Shown: positions 16,751 through 26,077 of the stretch, one piece after another
Numbering within the stretch: the first letter of the stretch is position 1
Layout: every line of letters begins with the position of its first letter
Source: a bacterium
GTDB lineage: Bacteria > Electryoneota > RPQS01
Assembly: GCA_023382385.1 (NCBI GenBank)
Contig: JAHDVH010000002.1
Coordinates: forward strand, 386,219-450,218
Reading direction: 5' to 3'
DNA: 64,000 nt
The notes under the pieces: generated by a model
Told to the model about the DNA's origin: nothing
The model's input: only the letters and a program-made list of their open reading frames with translations
Database searches by the model: none
Program-made: the position numbers and the translations under genes

Positions 16751-17575
16751 TTACGCTTTCTTTCCGACGAAGATCCAGCCGCCGCCTTTCCGGTTGTCCG
16801 TGCGCAAATCCATCCACATCGCGAACGCCGCCAACGGATAGACGACCGCAATCCACGGTACGACCACGACGAAGAACAACTTTGAAACATTCAGCAGCTG
16901 CATCGGCAACCGTTGCAAAAGCTGCCAAGCGATCACGCCCCATACGGGACCGTAAGTGGCATCCAATCGGTCAATCTCAAAACCCGCGCGCGTGGCCTTG
17001 TCAATGAACTCCTGCCGCGTGTAGCCTTCACGGACATGCTCGCCGACGACGGAAATGTCTCCTTCCACATACTGCTGTGTGCCTTCCAGACAGGCTGGTG
17101 TTGTGGCAATCAGATAGCCGCCGCTGCGCAGTGAATTGTAGAAGTTCGCCCAGAGTTTTTCGTCTTCGAGCACGTGTTCGAGCACGTCGGTGTTGAGAAT
17201 CAAGTCATAGCTGTCGGCTTTCGAATACTGGGTCAGATCACCGACGTCATACGTAACATTCTGTTGGCCGACCGCTTTCGAGAACCAGCGGCAATCTTCA
17301 ATCTGCTCGGCTTTCACATCGAGCGCGTAAACTGTCGCGGAGGGAAACGTCTTTGCCATCTTGTAGGAGAACTGACCGAACCCCGAACCGGCATCAAAGA
17401 TGTTCCACTTGTTCTTTGTGGGACGCAGACGATTCAGTTCGCGGCGGATATACCAGTTGCGCAGGAAAAGCGCGCCGAGCATCGTGTAGAACAGGCGGCG
17501 CAGCAGCGGCTGCCGCGACACAACGCGCCCCAGCGAGGCTTTAACGGGATCGTATTCTATGGCGTGTTCAGGCAA
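16751..17575 (-). CDS. Class I SAM-dependent methyltransferase with C-terminal membrane segment
   Basis: A 274-residue protein with a Rossmann methyltransferase core: motif I IFDAGSGFGQFSYKMAK (about residue 59), an acidic loop (YALDVKAEQIEDC), motif II/III YDLILNTDVLEHVLEDE and GGYLIATTPACLE. The last 60 residues contain a hydrophobic helix (VSKLFFVVVVPWIAVVYPLAAFAMW), suggesting membrane attachment. Many such proteins modify sugars or lipids in surface polysaccharide clusters, and a GT4 glycosyltransferase precedes it. The substrate cannot be named. Confidence 0.75.
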   Translation of the reverse strand: MPEHAIEYDPVKASLGRVVSRQPLLRRLFYTMLGALFLRNWYIRRELNRLRPTKNKWNIFDAGSGFGQFSYKMAKTFPSATVYALDVKAEQIEDCRWFSKAVGQQNVTYDVGDLTQYSKADSYDLILNTDVLEHVLEDEKLWANFYNSLRSGGYLIATTPACLEGTQQYVEGDISVVGEHVREGYTRQEFIDKATRAGFEIDRLDATYGPVWGVIAWQLLQRLPMQLLNVSKLFFVVVVPWIAVVYPLAAFAMWMDLRTDNRKGGGWIFVGKKA

Positions 17576-17623
17576 TTCGAAAACAGAGTAGAGGTGAAAT
17601 GTGAGTCAAGAAATCTTCTCGCG

Positions 17624-18772
17624 CTATGCACGGAGAGAGTTTTGCGCGAACGCTTCGAGCAGTTCACAAGGCCTGTGCCACGAAAACTCTTCGGATTTGG
17701 TGCGGACGTGCGGCTCGAAAGCGGCGCGTCCTCCGGCGGCATAGAAGTGCGCGACTTTCTCGGCAATCGCGTGAGGATTCTCGCCCTCAACCACAAATCC
17801 GCTCTTGCCGTTATCCACAACTTCAGCCAGTCCGCCGACCCGCGTCACGAGCACCGGGCAACCGTGCGCATAAGCCGTGACAAGAATACCGGACTGCGTG
17901 GCGTGGCGATAGGGCAGAATATTCAAATCCGCGGCGGCAAGATACAGTCCGATTTCATGCGCGGGAACAAACTTGGGCCTGACGATGACGTGGGCGCGGA
18001 TGCCGAGTTCGTCAATCAGCTTCTCGTATTTTTCCTGTCCGTCGTAGAATTCCCCCGCAATCACAAGCTTGATGTCGGGATCATTGCGCACGATCTCAGG
18101 CATCGCCCGCAGCAGTACATCCACGCCTTTGTATTCGCGAATCAGCCCGATGAAGAGCAGGAGCTTCTTCGCTTCGATGCCAAGCTTCGCCCGCGCGGCC
18201 TGCGGCCCTGCGGTGAATTGGTCGTAGCACTCATAGACCGGCAGCGGTGTCGGGCGAATGTTTTCCTTCGGCCAATCGGGGAAAAGTTTGCGCGCGGTGT
18301 CGGCTTCCGCCGAGCTAAGGGTCAGGATAAACGAACCGCTGCCAAGTGCCATCTTGGTGAACGGCAAATCGCCGACGCGCTTCTCGTGCGGCAGCACGTT
18401 ATGGCAGACGAACGCGGTCTTTCTGCGATACGATTTTCCAAGCAACTTGGAGACTCCCCAGAACGCGGGACCGAAAAACGGAATCCACCACTTGAAAATC
18501 ACCAGGTCCGGCTTGTGGTTCCGGATAGCCCGCGCGGTGCGCGGCCACGTCAAGGGATTCCACGCGACCAGCAGTCGCTCCGAAGGAATATTCTCCACTT
18601 TCGAATCATCCAGCTGCGTCTGCCCGGGAAAGAGCAGTTTTGGGAACTGCTTCTTGAAGCCGACAACGTGTGCGTCATGCCCGCGCTCGAGAAAAGTTCT
18701 GTATAGCGCGTTCGTGGTTTCCGCAATCCCGCCGCGAAACGGCCAGGCTGGTCCGACGAGGACGATTCTCAA
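17624..18772 (-). CDS. GT4-family glycosyltransferase
   Basis: A 382-residue GT-B glycosyltransferase. The N-terminal domain begins LVGPAWPFRGGIAETT, a glycine-rich donor or acceptor loop. The C-terminal domain has LLFIGLIREYKGVDVLLRAM, the interdomain motif seen in GT4 enzymes, and the nucleotide-sugar region HATQSGILVTAYAHGCPVL. It probably transfers a sugar to a lipid-linked or surface glycan precursor at the cytoplasmic face. Its start overlaps the stop of the DUF5683 gene by 4 bases, so translation is coupled. Confidence 0.88.
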   Translation of the reverse strand: MRIVLVGPAWPFRGGIAETTNALYRTFLERGHDAHVVGFKKQFPKLLFPGQTQLDDSKVENIPSERLLVAWNPLTWPRTARAIRNHKPDLVIFKWWIPFFGPAFWGVSKLLGKSYRRKTAFVCHNVLPHEKRVGDLPFTKMALGSGSFILTLSSAEADTARKLFPDWPKENIRPTPLPVYECYDQFTAGPQAARAKLGIEAKKLLLFIGLIREYKGVDVLLRAMPEIVRNDPDIKLVIAGEFYDGQEKYEKLIDELGIRAHVIVRPKFVPAHEIGLYLAAADLNILPYRHATQSGILVTAYAHGCPVLVTRVGGLAEVVDNGKSGFVVEGENPHAIAEKVAHFYAAGGRAAFEPHVRTKSEEFSWHRPCELLEAFAQNSLRA

Positions 18773-19524
18773 GGCTTGCTGTGTTTCTTCACCGGCGCGT
18801 AGAGCGCGTCGTAGTAATTTGCCAGATAGACGCCGAGCGAAAGATAGCCCAGCAGATTGCGCGTCCGGTAGGCCGAGCGGTAATCGTTGTAGCGTTCTTC
18901 AATCAACGGGTTGCCGTATTCGTTGACGGCAAGGTAGTCGTCCTTGCGCGCGTCGGTCTCAATCACATAGGCCACGAACGCGGCGAGCGTCACGGCCTGC
19001 AGCACTGCGAATACTGCACCTTTGGCTTTCTGTTGTTTGTAAGCCTGCCCCCAGCCGGGCAGCACGGCTGAACGCCACGACGCGGCGAGTTTGGCATTTG
19101 CTTCAGGCAATCGATAGGCTTCGGGCTGCGAAAGCACCCTGTCCGCGTATTCCCGTTTTGCCGCTCGAAACACTTCAAGAATCTTCGGCGACGTCAACAC
19201 AGGATCCATTTCGAACGCGGGGTTAATCGCAACGATTCTCCGGAATTCACTGAGCGCAAACTCCTGCTGCTCGCGTGCGACATAGATGGTCGCGAGCACG
19301 ACGTGAAAGGGGATTTCCGCCAAATCGTCCACGCTCTCCGCTTCGCGCAGGCCGCGCAAGGCCGAAAGTTCCGCCTCTTCGTAGCGTCCTTCTTCCACCG
19401 CAGTCTGAGCGGCCCGCCGCAATGAATCGAGCGGTTGTGCGGACGCGTCACCCCATGCGAACAGCAAACACACGAGCACAACGCTCGCGTATCGCGACCA
19501 GCACGGGATGAGCGACAACCTCAA
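18769..19524 (-). CDS. DUF5683-type protein with TPR-like N-terminus
   Basis: A 251-residue exported or membrane protein. It has an N-terminal signal segment (VVLVCLLFAWGDASA), a TPR-like helical part (about 28-105), and then SAVLPGWGQAYKQQKAKG, the PGxGQ signature of DUF5683 proteins, followed by two hydrophobic helices. These proteins are common in the FCB group and uncharacterised. The start is 2 bases after the etfA stop and its end overlaps the glycosyltransferase start. Confidence 0.65.
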   Translation of the reverse strand: MRLSLIPCWSRYASVVLVCLLFAWGDASAQPLDSLRRAAQTAVEEGRYEEAELSALRGLREAESVDDLAEIPFHVVLATIYVAREQQEFALSEFRRIVAINPAFEMDPVLTSPKILEVFRAAKREYADRVLSQPEAYRLPEANAKLAASWRSAVLPGWGQAYKQQKAKGAVFAVLQAVTLAAFVAYVIETDARKDDYLAVNEYGNPLIEERYNDYRSAYRTRNLLGYLSLGVYLANYYDALYAPVKKHSKP

Positions 19525-19526
19525 TT

Positions 19527-20498
19527 CTACTCCGCCTTGACCTTCTTTACTTCTTCCGTAATTTTCGGAATGATTTCGAGCGCGTCGCCGACGATACCGT
19601 ACGTGGCGACTTTGAAGATGGGCGCGTCGGCGTCCTTGTTGATAGCGACAATCGTGCGGCTGGTGGTCATGCCCGCCAGATGCTGAATCGCACCGCTGAT
19701 ACCGACTGCGACATAAAGACTCGGAGAAACCACTTTGCCGGTCTGACCGACCTGCTCATGATGCGGTCGCCAACCGGCATCCACGACTGCACGTGACGCG
19801 CCGACACTGCCGCCCAATGCTCCTGCAAGCTCTTCCAGAATGTGCCAATTCTCCGGCCCCTTCAATCCGCGTCCGCCGCTGACGACAATGTCCGCTTCCG
19901 TCACATCGAGCATCCCGCCTTCCTGCATTTTCTCGGCGACAACTTTCGCGCGAATCTTCGAGCCGTCGAGCGTAACGGCCTGCGCAACCACTTCGGCGCC
20001 GCCACCGGTTTCAACGGGCAGAAAGGCTTTGGGACGCAGCGTGACGATACCGAGCGGCGCGGTGATCTTCGCCCATAACAGAACTTTTCCGGCGTAGATG
20101 GGACGCAACGCGCAGACGGAGTTCCCTTCGACTTTCACATCGGTGCAGTCGGCAAGCAGCGGCGCATTAATGCGCGCGGCCAGACGCGGAGCGACTTCCT
20201 TGCCCAACGCGCTGGCACTCAGGACAACTGCGACAGGTTTTTCACTTTTGCAGAGTTCCGCCGCGGCCATTGCGCAGCCTTCGGCGGAAAACGAAGCAAG
20301 TTCGGAATTCGTCAACTGAATGACTTTCTTTGCTCCGACATTGCCGAGCGACGCAGCATCGGCGCACTCGCCGAACGTCACGGCGGTAACGGCGGCGTTC
20401 AATCCCTGCGCAAGCTTCTTCGCGCCCGTCACCGCTTCGCGCGCGGTGGGCTTCAGCTTGCCGTTCTTGGAATCACAGAAAACGAGAATAGTAGACAT
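19527..20498 (-). CDS. etfA: Electron transfer flavoprotein alpha subunit
   Basis: A 323-residue ETF alpha subunit, which holds FAD and passes electrons from acyl-CoA dehydrogenases to the quinone pool. The C-terminal FAD domain is clear: VVSGGRGLKGPENW, GASRAVVDAGWRPHHEQVGQTG, and YVAVGISGAIQHLAGM near residue 270. Length fits the family. Its partner etfB lies 4.7 kb upstream in the same apparent transcription unit, with four unrelated genes between them, which is unusual because the two are normally adjacent. Confidence 0.95.
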   Translation of the reverse strand: MSTILVFCDSKNGKLKPTAREAVTGAKKLAQGLNAAVTAVTFGECADAASLGNVGAKKVIQLTNSELASFSAEGCAMAAAELCKSEKPVAVVLSASALGKEVAPRLAARINAPLLADCTDVKVEGNSVCALRPIYAGKVLLWAKITAPLGIVTLRPKAFLPVETGGGAEVVAQAVTLDGSKIRAKVVAEKMQEGGMLDVTEADIVVSGGRGLKGPENWHILEELAGALGGSVGASRAVVDAGWRPHHEQVGQTGKVVSPSLYVAVGISGAIQHLAGMTTSRTIVAINKDADAPIFKVATYGIVGDALEIIPKITEEVKKVKAE

Positions 20499-20556
20499 GA
20501 GAGAAATAGGAAAGTAAGAAAATTGAAGTTAGAAATAGTCAAAAAAAGATGTCGCC

Positions 20557-21522
20557 TCAACCCGACTGATCCAAGGAAGCTTGCATCTCCGCACGCACCA
20601 TCAGCTTCACCATGTCGGGAAACGGCATGCGTGCCTCCCAGTCGAGCAGCCGTTTGGCTTTCGCGGGATTGCCGACCAACTGATGTTCTTCTCGCGGTCG
20701 GATGAACTCGGGGTTCACTTTCACGAACTGGCGGTAATCCAAATCCAGTTCACCGAACGCCAGTTCGCAGAAGTCGCGCACCGAGTGGGTCTGTCCTGTG
20801 GCAATCACGAAATCTTCAGGCGACTTCGTCTGTAGCATCCGCCACATCGCGTCAACATATTCCGGCGCGTAACCCCAGTCACGCCGCGCTTCAAGGTCGC
20901 CGAGTTCCAGCGAGTCGGTAAGACCGAGGCTGATGTCCACAGCACCGCAAACGATTTTACGCGTGACGAACTGCAGACTGCGGCGCGGAGATTCATGATT
21001 AAAGAGAATACCCGACACGGCGAACAATCCGTATTGCTCGCGGGCCTGCACGGTCAACGCATGACCGAGAGCTTTGGCTTCTCCGTAAGGATTGCGCGGA
21101 TGCAGAGGCGTTGTTTCCGACTGAGGAGACTCCGTCGCGCTGCCGAAAATTTCCGCGGATGCTGCGTGAAAGAGCTTGATTGCAGGATTCACTCCACGAA
21201 TCGCGTCAATCAAATTCGTGACCGAGCGTTCAGCAAATTCCAGCACACCTTGCGGGTCCTGAAACGACTTAGGCACGAAGGTCGGGGCCGCCAAGTGATA
21301 AATCTCATCAGGCGCCGTCTCGCGCACGACTTGCTCCACGGCCTCCGTGTCGAGCAAATCTGTATCAAGAAGCGTAAGCCGCGAGCGTATCTGCTCGATA
21401 TTCGCATGGTGCGCGGAGCTTTCGCGCACCATGCCCCATACGTGATAGTCCTTCGCAAGCAGCAGTTCAGCTAAATAGCTTCCGTCCTGTCCGGAAATTC
21501 CGGTGATCAGCGCGCGCTTCAA
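20557..21522 (-). CDS. gmd: GDP-mannose 4,6-dehydratase family SDR protein
   Basis: A 321-residue extended short-chain dehydrogenase. The NAD(P) motif GISGQDGSYLAELLL starts at residue 8, with WGMVRESS next as in GMD enzymes. The active site shows SAEIFGS and the Tyr-x-x-x-Lys pair in NPYGEAK. RRDWGYAPEYVDAMW matches the GMD C-terminal region. The reaction would convert GDP-mannose to GDP-4-keto-6-deoxymannose for fucose, rhamnose or perosamine. No fucose synthase is adjacent, so the final sugar is unknown. Confidence 0.85.
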   Translation of the reverse strand: MKRALITGISGQDGSYLAELLLAKDYHVWGMVRESSAHHANIEQIRSRLTLLDTDLLDTEAVEQVVRETAPDEIYHLAAPTFVPKSFQDPQGVLEFAERSVTNLIDAIRGVNPAIKLFHAASAEIFGSATESPQSETTPLHPRNPYGEAKALGHALTVQAREQYGLFAVSGILFNHESPRRSLQFVTRKIVCGAVDISLGLTDSLELGDLEARRDWGYAPEYVDAMWRMLQTKSPEDFVIATGQTHSVRDFCELAFGELDLDYRQFVKVNPEFIRPREEHQLVGNPAKAKRLLDWEARMPFPDMVKLMVRAEMQASLDQSG

Positions 21523-21538
21523 CAGCCCTTGCTCAAAA

Positions 21539-23875
21539 TCAGACCACCGCAGTGCCTTTTTCGCGCTGTTCGGATTTCGACCCCGAACCTAACGCCACTC
21601 TGACCAGCACGATAGCCATGTCGTCACCGACGGGCATCGTGTCGGACGTGACGCGCTGAAACAGCAATTGCGCAATATCCGGCAGCGGGCGGTCGCGGTT
21701 TTCGGAAAGGAAATACTGCAGACGGTCGTAGCCGAACATGTCTTCGAAACCGATTTCCGCTTCGGGAATGCCGTCCGTGTAAAACGCGAGCAGGTCGCCG
21801 GGTTCAAGACTGTACTCCATCTGAATGAAGGGGAACATCTCCATGACGCCGAGCATGATGCCGCCCGCATCGAGTTCGATGACGGTGCCGTGCTTGCGAA
21901 TCAGATAGCCCGGATTGTGTCCCGCGTTGCAGATGGTGAGCATGGAACGGTCGGCGGAGATTTCGGCCATCATCAGCGTCACGAATCTATCCGGCGACGT
22001 GCGGCGCACCATTTCGTTGTTCAGGAGCGCGACGATTTCATTGATGGGTCTGCGGTGGCTGGCAATCGCGTGCAGCGTGGCCTGTAGATTCGACATCAGC
22101 AGAGCGGCTGGCAAGCCGTGACCGGCGACGTCAGCGACGCAGATCAGCACGCGGCCGTCTTCAAGCGGGAAGAAGTCGTAGTAATCGCCGCCGACGGATT
22201 GCATACTCTGATGCAAGCCGAGCACCTGCAGTCCGCGAACTTCCATCGGACCTTTGGGCAGTAGTTTCTGCTGGACCTGCCGCGCGCTTTCCAGCTCCTG
22301 CGCGTATTCTTCGGCCTGCTTGCGGCGGCGCTTATCGCGCTGTCTCAATTCCCAGATCGCGAAGCCGCCCAGGATAGCGCTGATGAGTGCGATGCCGATC
22401 GCCCAACGTGCGGCCTTCGGCCACTTCTTGAAGGAACTCAGAGCGGTGCGTTCTATCGGTCGCGCAATGCGATAGGCAAGATAGACGGTTTCCTGCGACG
22501 GATTGTAGAAGTAGAGTCCAAGCAGGCGATGGCTTGCGTCCCGCACGGGTCTGCCTTGAAAAGTCGCCTGCGGTGGACGCAGCGTCTGTGCAGGCGGGAG
22601 CGGAATCGTGTTTGGATAATTTCGGCTGGTCGGCGTGAAGGTGCGCACGCTCTTGGAGAGCGGCAAATCGGTCCTTGCCCAGAAGCGGTCGTTGGGCGCC
22701 TGCGGGAAGACGTACACGGCTTCATCGTACTGCCAGGCATACAATGTTCCTTCGACATTCTTTCCCGATGCGCTTTCGACAAACCACGAGATGGCTTTGG
22801 TCGGAGCCTTTGCTTCGGGTAGTCCGGCAAGCGGTGTGGTCGTCGTCACATGCATCTTCGGCGCGGAGAATGCCAGCGAAAGCTCAAGGAACGATGTATC
22901 ATACTGCGCGGCATTGGCCAAGTTGCTGCGGCGCCAGAGATAGAGCGAATCGCGTTGTTCATACACTTGCCGCAGAATTGCCACGATAGACGTGTCCACA
23001 CCGCTGACGCGCAACGCCTGCGCGGCATACTTGGCTTTCGGCGGCAGAACCTCTTGCGAGAGTTCTTGAGAACGCGCAACGGAATAGGGCGGCACGGCGA
23101 CACATTGCCACGGTGAGTGTTCAATCTGCGTGGAGATGCGCGCTTCGCGCGGCAGCCACGCGGGCGGCGCGCTGCCCGGAGCGCGATGAAAGACGATTTC
23201 TCCTGCTTCTGGAATATCACACTCAAGTCTCAGCGTGAAGCTGCCGCCGCGTTTAGCCATATCGCGCAGCGAAATCGTGCCGGCGTCACCAAGCCAGCGC
23301 TTGACAGTGACCTGTCCGGGAAGTGAATCACCCGCCGGAGTGGTCGCCCAAAAGCGCACGAGGTCTGTCGGCAGTTCGAGATCAACGATAGTCTGAAAGC
23401 GCGTGGTGTCGGGCAGCTTGAATTCATAATCCACAACGAAGCGATCACCCGCCGCAAGCGGTACCACGTTGCGCTCGACGGACTTCACGGGAAACGGTGT
23501 GCGCCCGCTCTTGCCGAACTTCGGCCACGCGGCCAACAGCACAGGTCGTGAGCGCTGTCCGGTCTTGCGCACGGTGATGCGATATTGCGCGTCGCTCTCG
23601 ATCTTCAGATTTTCCTGCAGGTCGGTGCGCTCGGCTTCGATGGTGCGCGACCAGACCTCGCCCGCCAAATTGGAGCTGATGCTCACGCGCGTTTCCCCGT
23701 CGCCCTGTTGACCTGATTCAGCCAGCAGCGACCATTGCAGAACGTCGCCTTTAAGCAGCGACATCTCGATGCTGACCGAATCGTCCGGCATCAGCAATTG
23801 GCTGTGCATTCCGGAAAGCGGCGTCTGTGCAAACGCTGATATACAGCAGCAGAGAAACAGCAGGAGGGGCATCAT
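21539..23875 (-). CDS. Membrane-anchored SpoIIE/RsbU-type serine phosphatase
   Basis: A 778-residue sensor-type PP2C phosphatase. After a signal segment, residues about 25-485 form a large extracytoplasmic region of beta-strand character. One transmembrane helix (WAIGIALISAILGGFAIWEL, about 490-509) leads to a coiled-coil linker and the catalytic domain (about 545-765), with GGDYYDFF, CVADVAGHGLPAALLM, FYTDGIPEAE and GDDMAIVLV giving the metal-binding acids. Such enzymes dephosphorylate anti-anti-sigma factors; no such partner is in the window. The signal sensed outside is unknown. Confidence 0.85.
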   Translation of the reverse strand: MMPLLLFLCCCISAFAQTPLSGMHSQLLMPDDSVSIEMSLLKGDVLQWSLLAESGQQGDGETRVSISSNLAGEVWSRTIEAERTDLQENLKIESDAQYRITVRKTGQRSRPVLLAAWPKFGKSGRTPFPVKSVERNVVPLAAGDRFVVDYEFKLPDTTRFQTIVDLELPTDLVRFWATTPAGDSLPGQVTVKRWLGDAGTISLRDMAKRGGSFTLRLECDIPEAGEIVFHRAPGSAPPAWLPREARISTQIEHSPWQCVAVPPYSVARSQELSQEVLPPKAKYAAQALRVSGVDTSIVAILRQVYEQRDSLYLWRRSNLANAAQYDTSFLELSLAFSAPKMHVTTTTPLAGLPEAKAPTKAISWFVESASGKNVEGTLYAWQYDEAVYVFPQAPNDRFWARTDLPLSKSVRTFTPTSRNYPNTIPLPPAQTLRPPQATFQGRPVRDASHRLLGLYFYNPSQETVYLAYRIARPIERTALSSFKKWPKAARWAIGIALISAILGGFAIWELRQRDKRRRKQAEEYAQELESARQVQQKLLPKGPMEVRGLQVLGLHQSMQSVGGDYYDFFPLEDGRVLICVADVAGHGLPAALLMSNLQATLHAIASHRRPINEIVALLNNEMVRRTSPDRFVTLMMAEISADRSMLTICNAGHNPGYLIRKHGTVIELDAGGIMLGVMEMFPFIQMEYSLEPGDLLAFYTDGIPEAEIGFEDMFGYDRLQYFLSENRDRPLPDIAQLLFQRVTSDTMPVGDDMAIVLVRVALGSGSKSEQREKGTAVV

Positions 23876-23886
23876 GTGACTTCGGA

Positions 23887-24597
23887 TTAGGCTTCGCTCT
23901 CGTCTGTGAGTTTACGTGTATACCACGAACGTTCTTCACCCTCGAACTTCACGGGTTTATAGTTATCGAGAATCTGCGCGTGCGATACATCGGTGAACTC
24001 GGTGTCCACCACTTCGAACGGTCCTTCGCCCGTGCACTCGATGGCGTGCGGCGTCGTATCGCTGATGGTGCTGTGCAGCACGCGCACTTCGTCACAGCCT
24101 TCGGCGATGACCCCGCTGCCTCCGCAGCGCTCAATCAGCGAATTGTCCACGAGCACGTTGATGCCGTGCTTTGCCAGCAGTCCCCCGCGTTCGGCTTCGC
24201 CGAGCGAACTGTTCGCAACAGTCACTCTCGTGCCGGAGTCGGCCGCGATGGAATACTTCCCGCCTTCGATGGAACAGAACCGGACATCCATACTGCCGGA
24301 CTTCACGTGAATCACCGGCTGCGTGCGGACTTTCCCGACCAGCGTCATGTTCTTGATGACCAGCGTCTGCGCGGTCGAAACGACGACCGAATCGCGCTCG
24401 GTCGTGAGCTTGACGTCGTCATGCGCTCCAAAGCCGACCAGTTCGAGGTCTTTGTCTATCAGAAGCGACTCGCTGTATATGCCCGGGTGAACTTGAATCA
24501 AATCACCGGGTGCGGCGGCGGCTATGGCGGATGAAATGGTGCCGTGCGAGCCGGCACCGGCGGAACCTACATAGTGCACAGTGCGAGTGTCGGACAT
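23887..24597 (-). CDS. Right-handed beta-helix protein, probably cytoplasmic
   Basis: A 236-residue single-domain parallel beta-helix. It starts with TVHYVGSAGAGSHGTISSAI, then GDLIQVHPGIYSESLLIDKDLELVGFG, typical first rungs of pectate-lyase-like helices, followed by regular rungs to the end. No signal peptide and no T9SS domain are present, unlike the other beta-helix proteins in the window. It lies 11 bases before the SpoIIE phosphatase gene. Function unknown. Confidence 0.7.
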   Translation of the reverse strand: MSDTRTVHYVGSAGAGSHGTISSAIAAAAPGDLIQVHPGIYSESLLIDKDLELVGFGAHDDVKLTTERDSVVVSTAQTLVIKNMTLVGKVRTQPVIHVKSGSMDVRFCSIEGGKYSIAADSGTRVTVANSSLGEAERGGLLAKHGINVLVDNSLIERCGGSGVIAEGCDEVRVLHSTISDTTPHAIECTGEGPFEVVDTEFTDVSHAQILDNYKPVKFEGEERSWYTRKLTDESEA

Positions 24598-24639
24598 TGG
24601 CGAATCCTAAGTTAGAAAATTGGTAGCAGAAAGAGTGGA

Positions 24640-25230
24640 TTATTCATCCCAGTTCACGAGGCCTGTGGCAATGTCATAGTACGCACGGACGATAGACAGT
24701 GAGCCGTGTTCGAGCGCTTCGTGTATCGCCGGAGACTGCTGCGGAAGTTGGGTGACGAGGTTGCGGGTGTTTTGTTTGGAGACTTCCGCCGCGAGTTCCG
24801 CGCCGGCGTAACCCTGTTTGCGCTTCTCGATGACCAGCGTGCCGAGTCGCGCAATCACAGCCGAGACGGCGCCGCGCAAGGGCAAATCGGAGACTGCCGC
24901 TTCGATGGCTCCGCAGTGCGAATGCGCCATGACGACCACAAGTTTGACCCCGAGCGCTTCGACGGCGAATTCGACGGAACCGACCACTTCGGGAGTGAGA
25001 ATCGTTCCCGCGACCCGCACGACAAACAAATCACCCTGCGTTTGGTCAAACAATATCTCCGGCGAAACGCGCGAGTCCGAGCAGGTGATGATACAGGCGA
25101 ACGGTGCCTGCTGTTGGGCGAGCTTCGCACGCAAACTCGCATCGGCCCGCCACGGTGCGGGAGTGCCGTTGACATAGCGGAGATTGCCGTCACGCAACGC
25201 CGCGAGAGCCGCAGAAGGAGAACTCAACAT
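24640..25230 (-). CDS. Beta-class carbonic anhydrase
   Basis: A 196-residue zinc enzyme interconverting CO2 and bicarbonate. The zinc ligands are in CSDSR (near residue 50, Cys with the Asp-Arg dyad) and HSHCG (near 103-107). SVEFAVEALGVKLVVVMAHSHCG is the usual central region. No signal peptide is seen, so it is cytoplasmic. It lies within the etf operon, 17 bases after etfB; no carbonyl or carboxylase partner is visible. Confidence 0.93.
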   Translation of the reverse strand: MLSSPSAALAALRDGNLRYVNGTPAPWRADASLRAKLAQQQAPFACIITCSDSRVSPEILFDQTQGDLFVVRVAGTILTPEVVGSVEFAVEALGVKLVVVMAHSHCGAIEAAVSDLPLRGAVSAVIARLGTLVIEKRKQGYAGAELAAEVSKQNTRNLVTQLPQQSPAIHEALEHGSLSIVRAYYDIATGLVNWDE

Positions 25231-25247
25231 CGCTCGGGCGAGTTTTG

Positions 25248-25997
25248 TTACAGCACCTTGGCTTCTTCGCGAAGCTTCTGAATCAGAACGGGAACAGCTT
25301 CAACGCCGGTGCCGAGCATCTGACCGGGCTGACGTTCCGGCTTGGGCAGCACTTCCATGGCTTCCACCTGCACAGGACCGCTGTCGGCAGCGACTTCGTC
25401 AATCGGTTTCTTCTTGGCGGCCATAATGCCTTTGAGCGATGCGTAGCGCGGCTCGTTCAAGCCCTTCTGTGTTCCGATGACGCAGGGCATGGGTGTTTCA
25501 ACGATGAGCAGCCCGCCTTCGATTTCGCGCTCGCAGACGAGCTTGCCGTCTTTCTGTTCGAGCTTGACGACCACACTGACAGACGGCAGGTCGAGCAATT
25601 CGGCGACCATCATTCCGACCGCGTGGTTGTCGTGGTCAATGGCGGATTTTCCGCAGAGGATTAAGTCATACGACAGCCCTTTGACAGCGGCAGCTAACGC
25701 TCGCGCGGTCGCCAGCGCGTCGAATCCGGTCTGGCCTTTGACATGCACACCGCGATCAACACCCATCGCGAGCGCGTTGCGCAGCACCTTGGGTACTTCG
25801 TCACCACCCACGCTGACGGCCACAACTTCGCCTGAGCCTGCGGCATCGCGCAGTTTCAGAGCTTCTTCCACAGCAAATTCATCAAACGGATTGAGCACCC
25901 ACGTCACGCCGTCGAGGTTGACATTTTTCCCGTCGGTGGTGGGGCGGATGGTGGCCTCGCTGTCCGCGACGGCCTTAAGCAAGAGGACAATATTCAC
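25248..25997 (-). CDS. etfB: Electron transfer flavoprotein beta subunit
   Basis: A 249-residue ETF beta subunit with the conserved opening VLLLKAVADSE, WVLNPFDEFAVEEALKLRD, and the AMP-binding style DRGVHV and CGKSAIDHDNHAVGMM motifs. Its partner is etfA at 19527-20498. It appears to be the first gene of a nine-gene minus-strand unit with gaps of -4 to about 60 bases. Length fits the family. Confidence 0.95.
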   Translation of the reverse strand: MNIVLLLKAVADSEATIRPTTDGKNVNLDGVTWVLNPFDEFAVEEALKLRDAAGSGEVVAVSVGGDEVPKVLRNALAMGVDRGVHVKGQTGFDALATARALAAAVKGLSYDLILCGKSAIDHDNHAVGMMVAELLDLPSVSVVVKLEQKDGKLVCEREIEGGLLIVETPMPCVIGTQKGLNEPRYASLKGIMAAKKKPIDEVAADSGPVQVEAMEVLPKPERQPGQMLGTGVEAVPVLIQKLREEAKVL

Positions 25998-26077
25998 AGT
26001 CGGTCAACAAATACAGTAAAATGAAAGGTTTTGAATTCTTCTACAACTTAATATGTTAGCGATTTTTGCTCAGAGTT

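Noticed and set aside
17174-18706. 510-codon plus-strand open frame
   Set aside because: It lies antisense to the methyltransferase and glycosyltransferase genes, which have clear family motifs; its product is Arg/His-rich shadow sequence.
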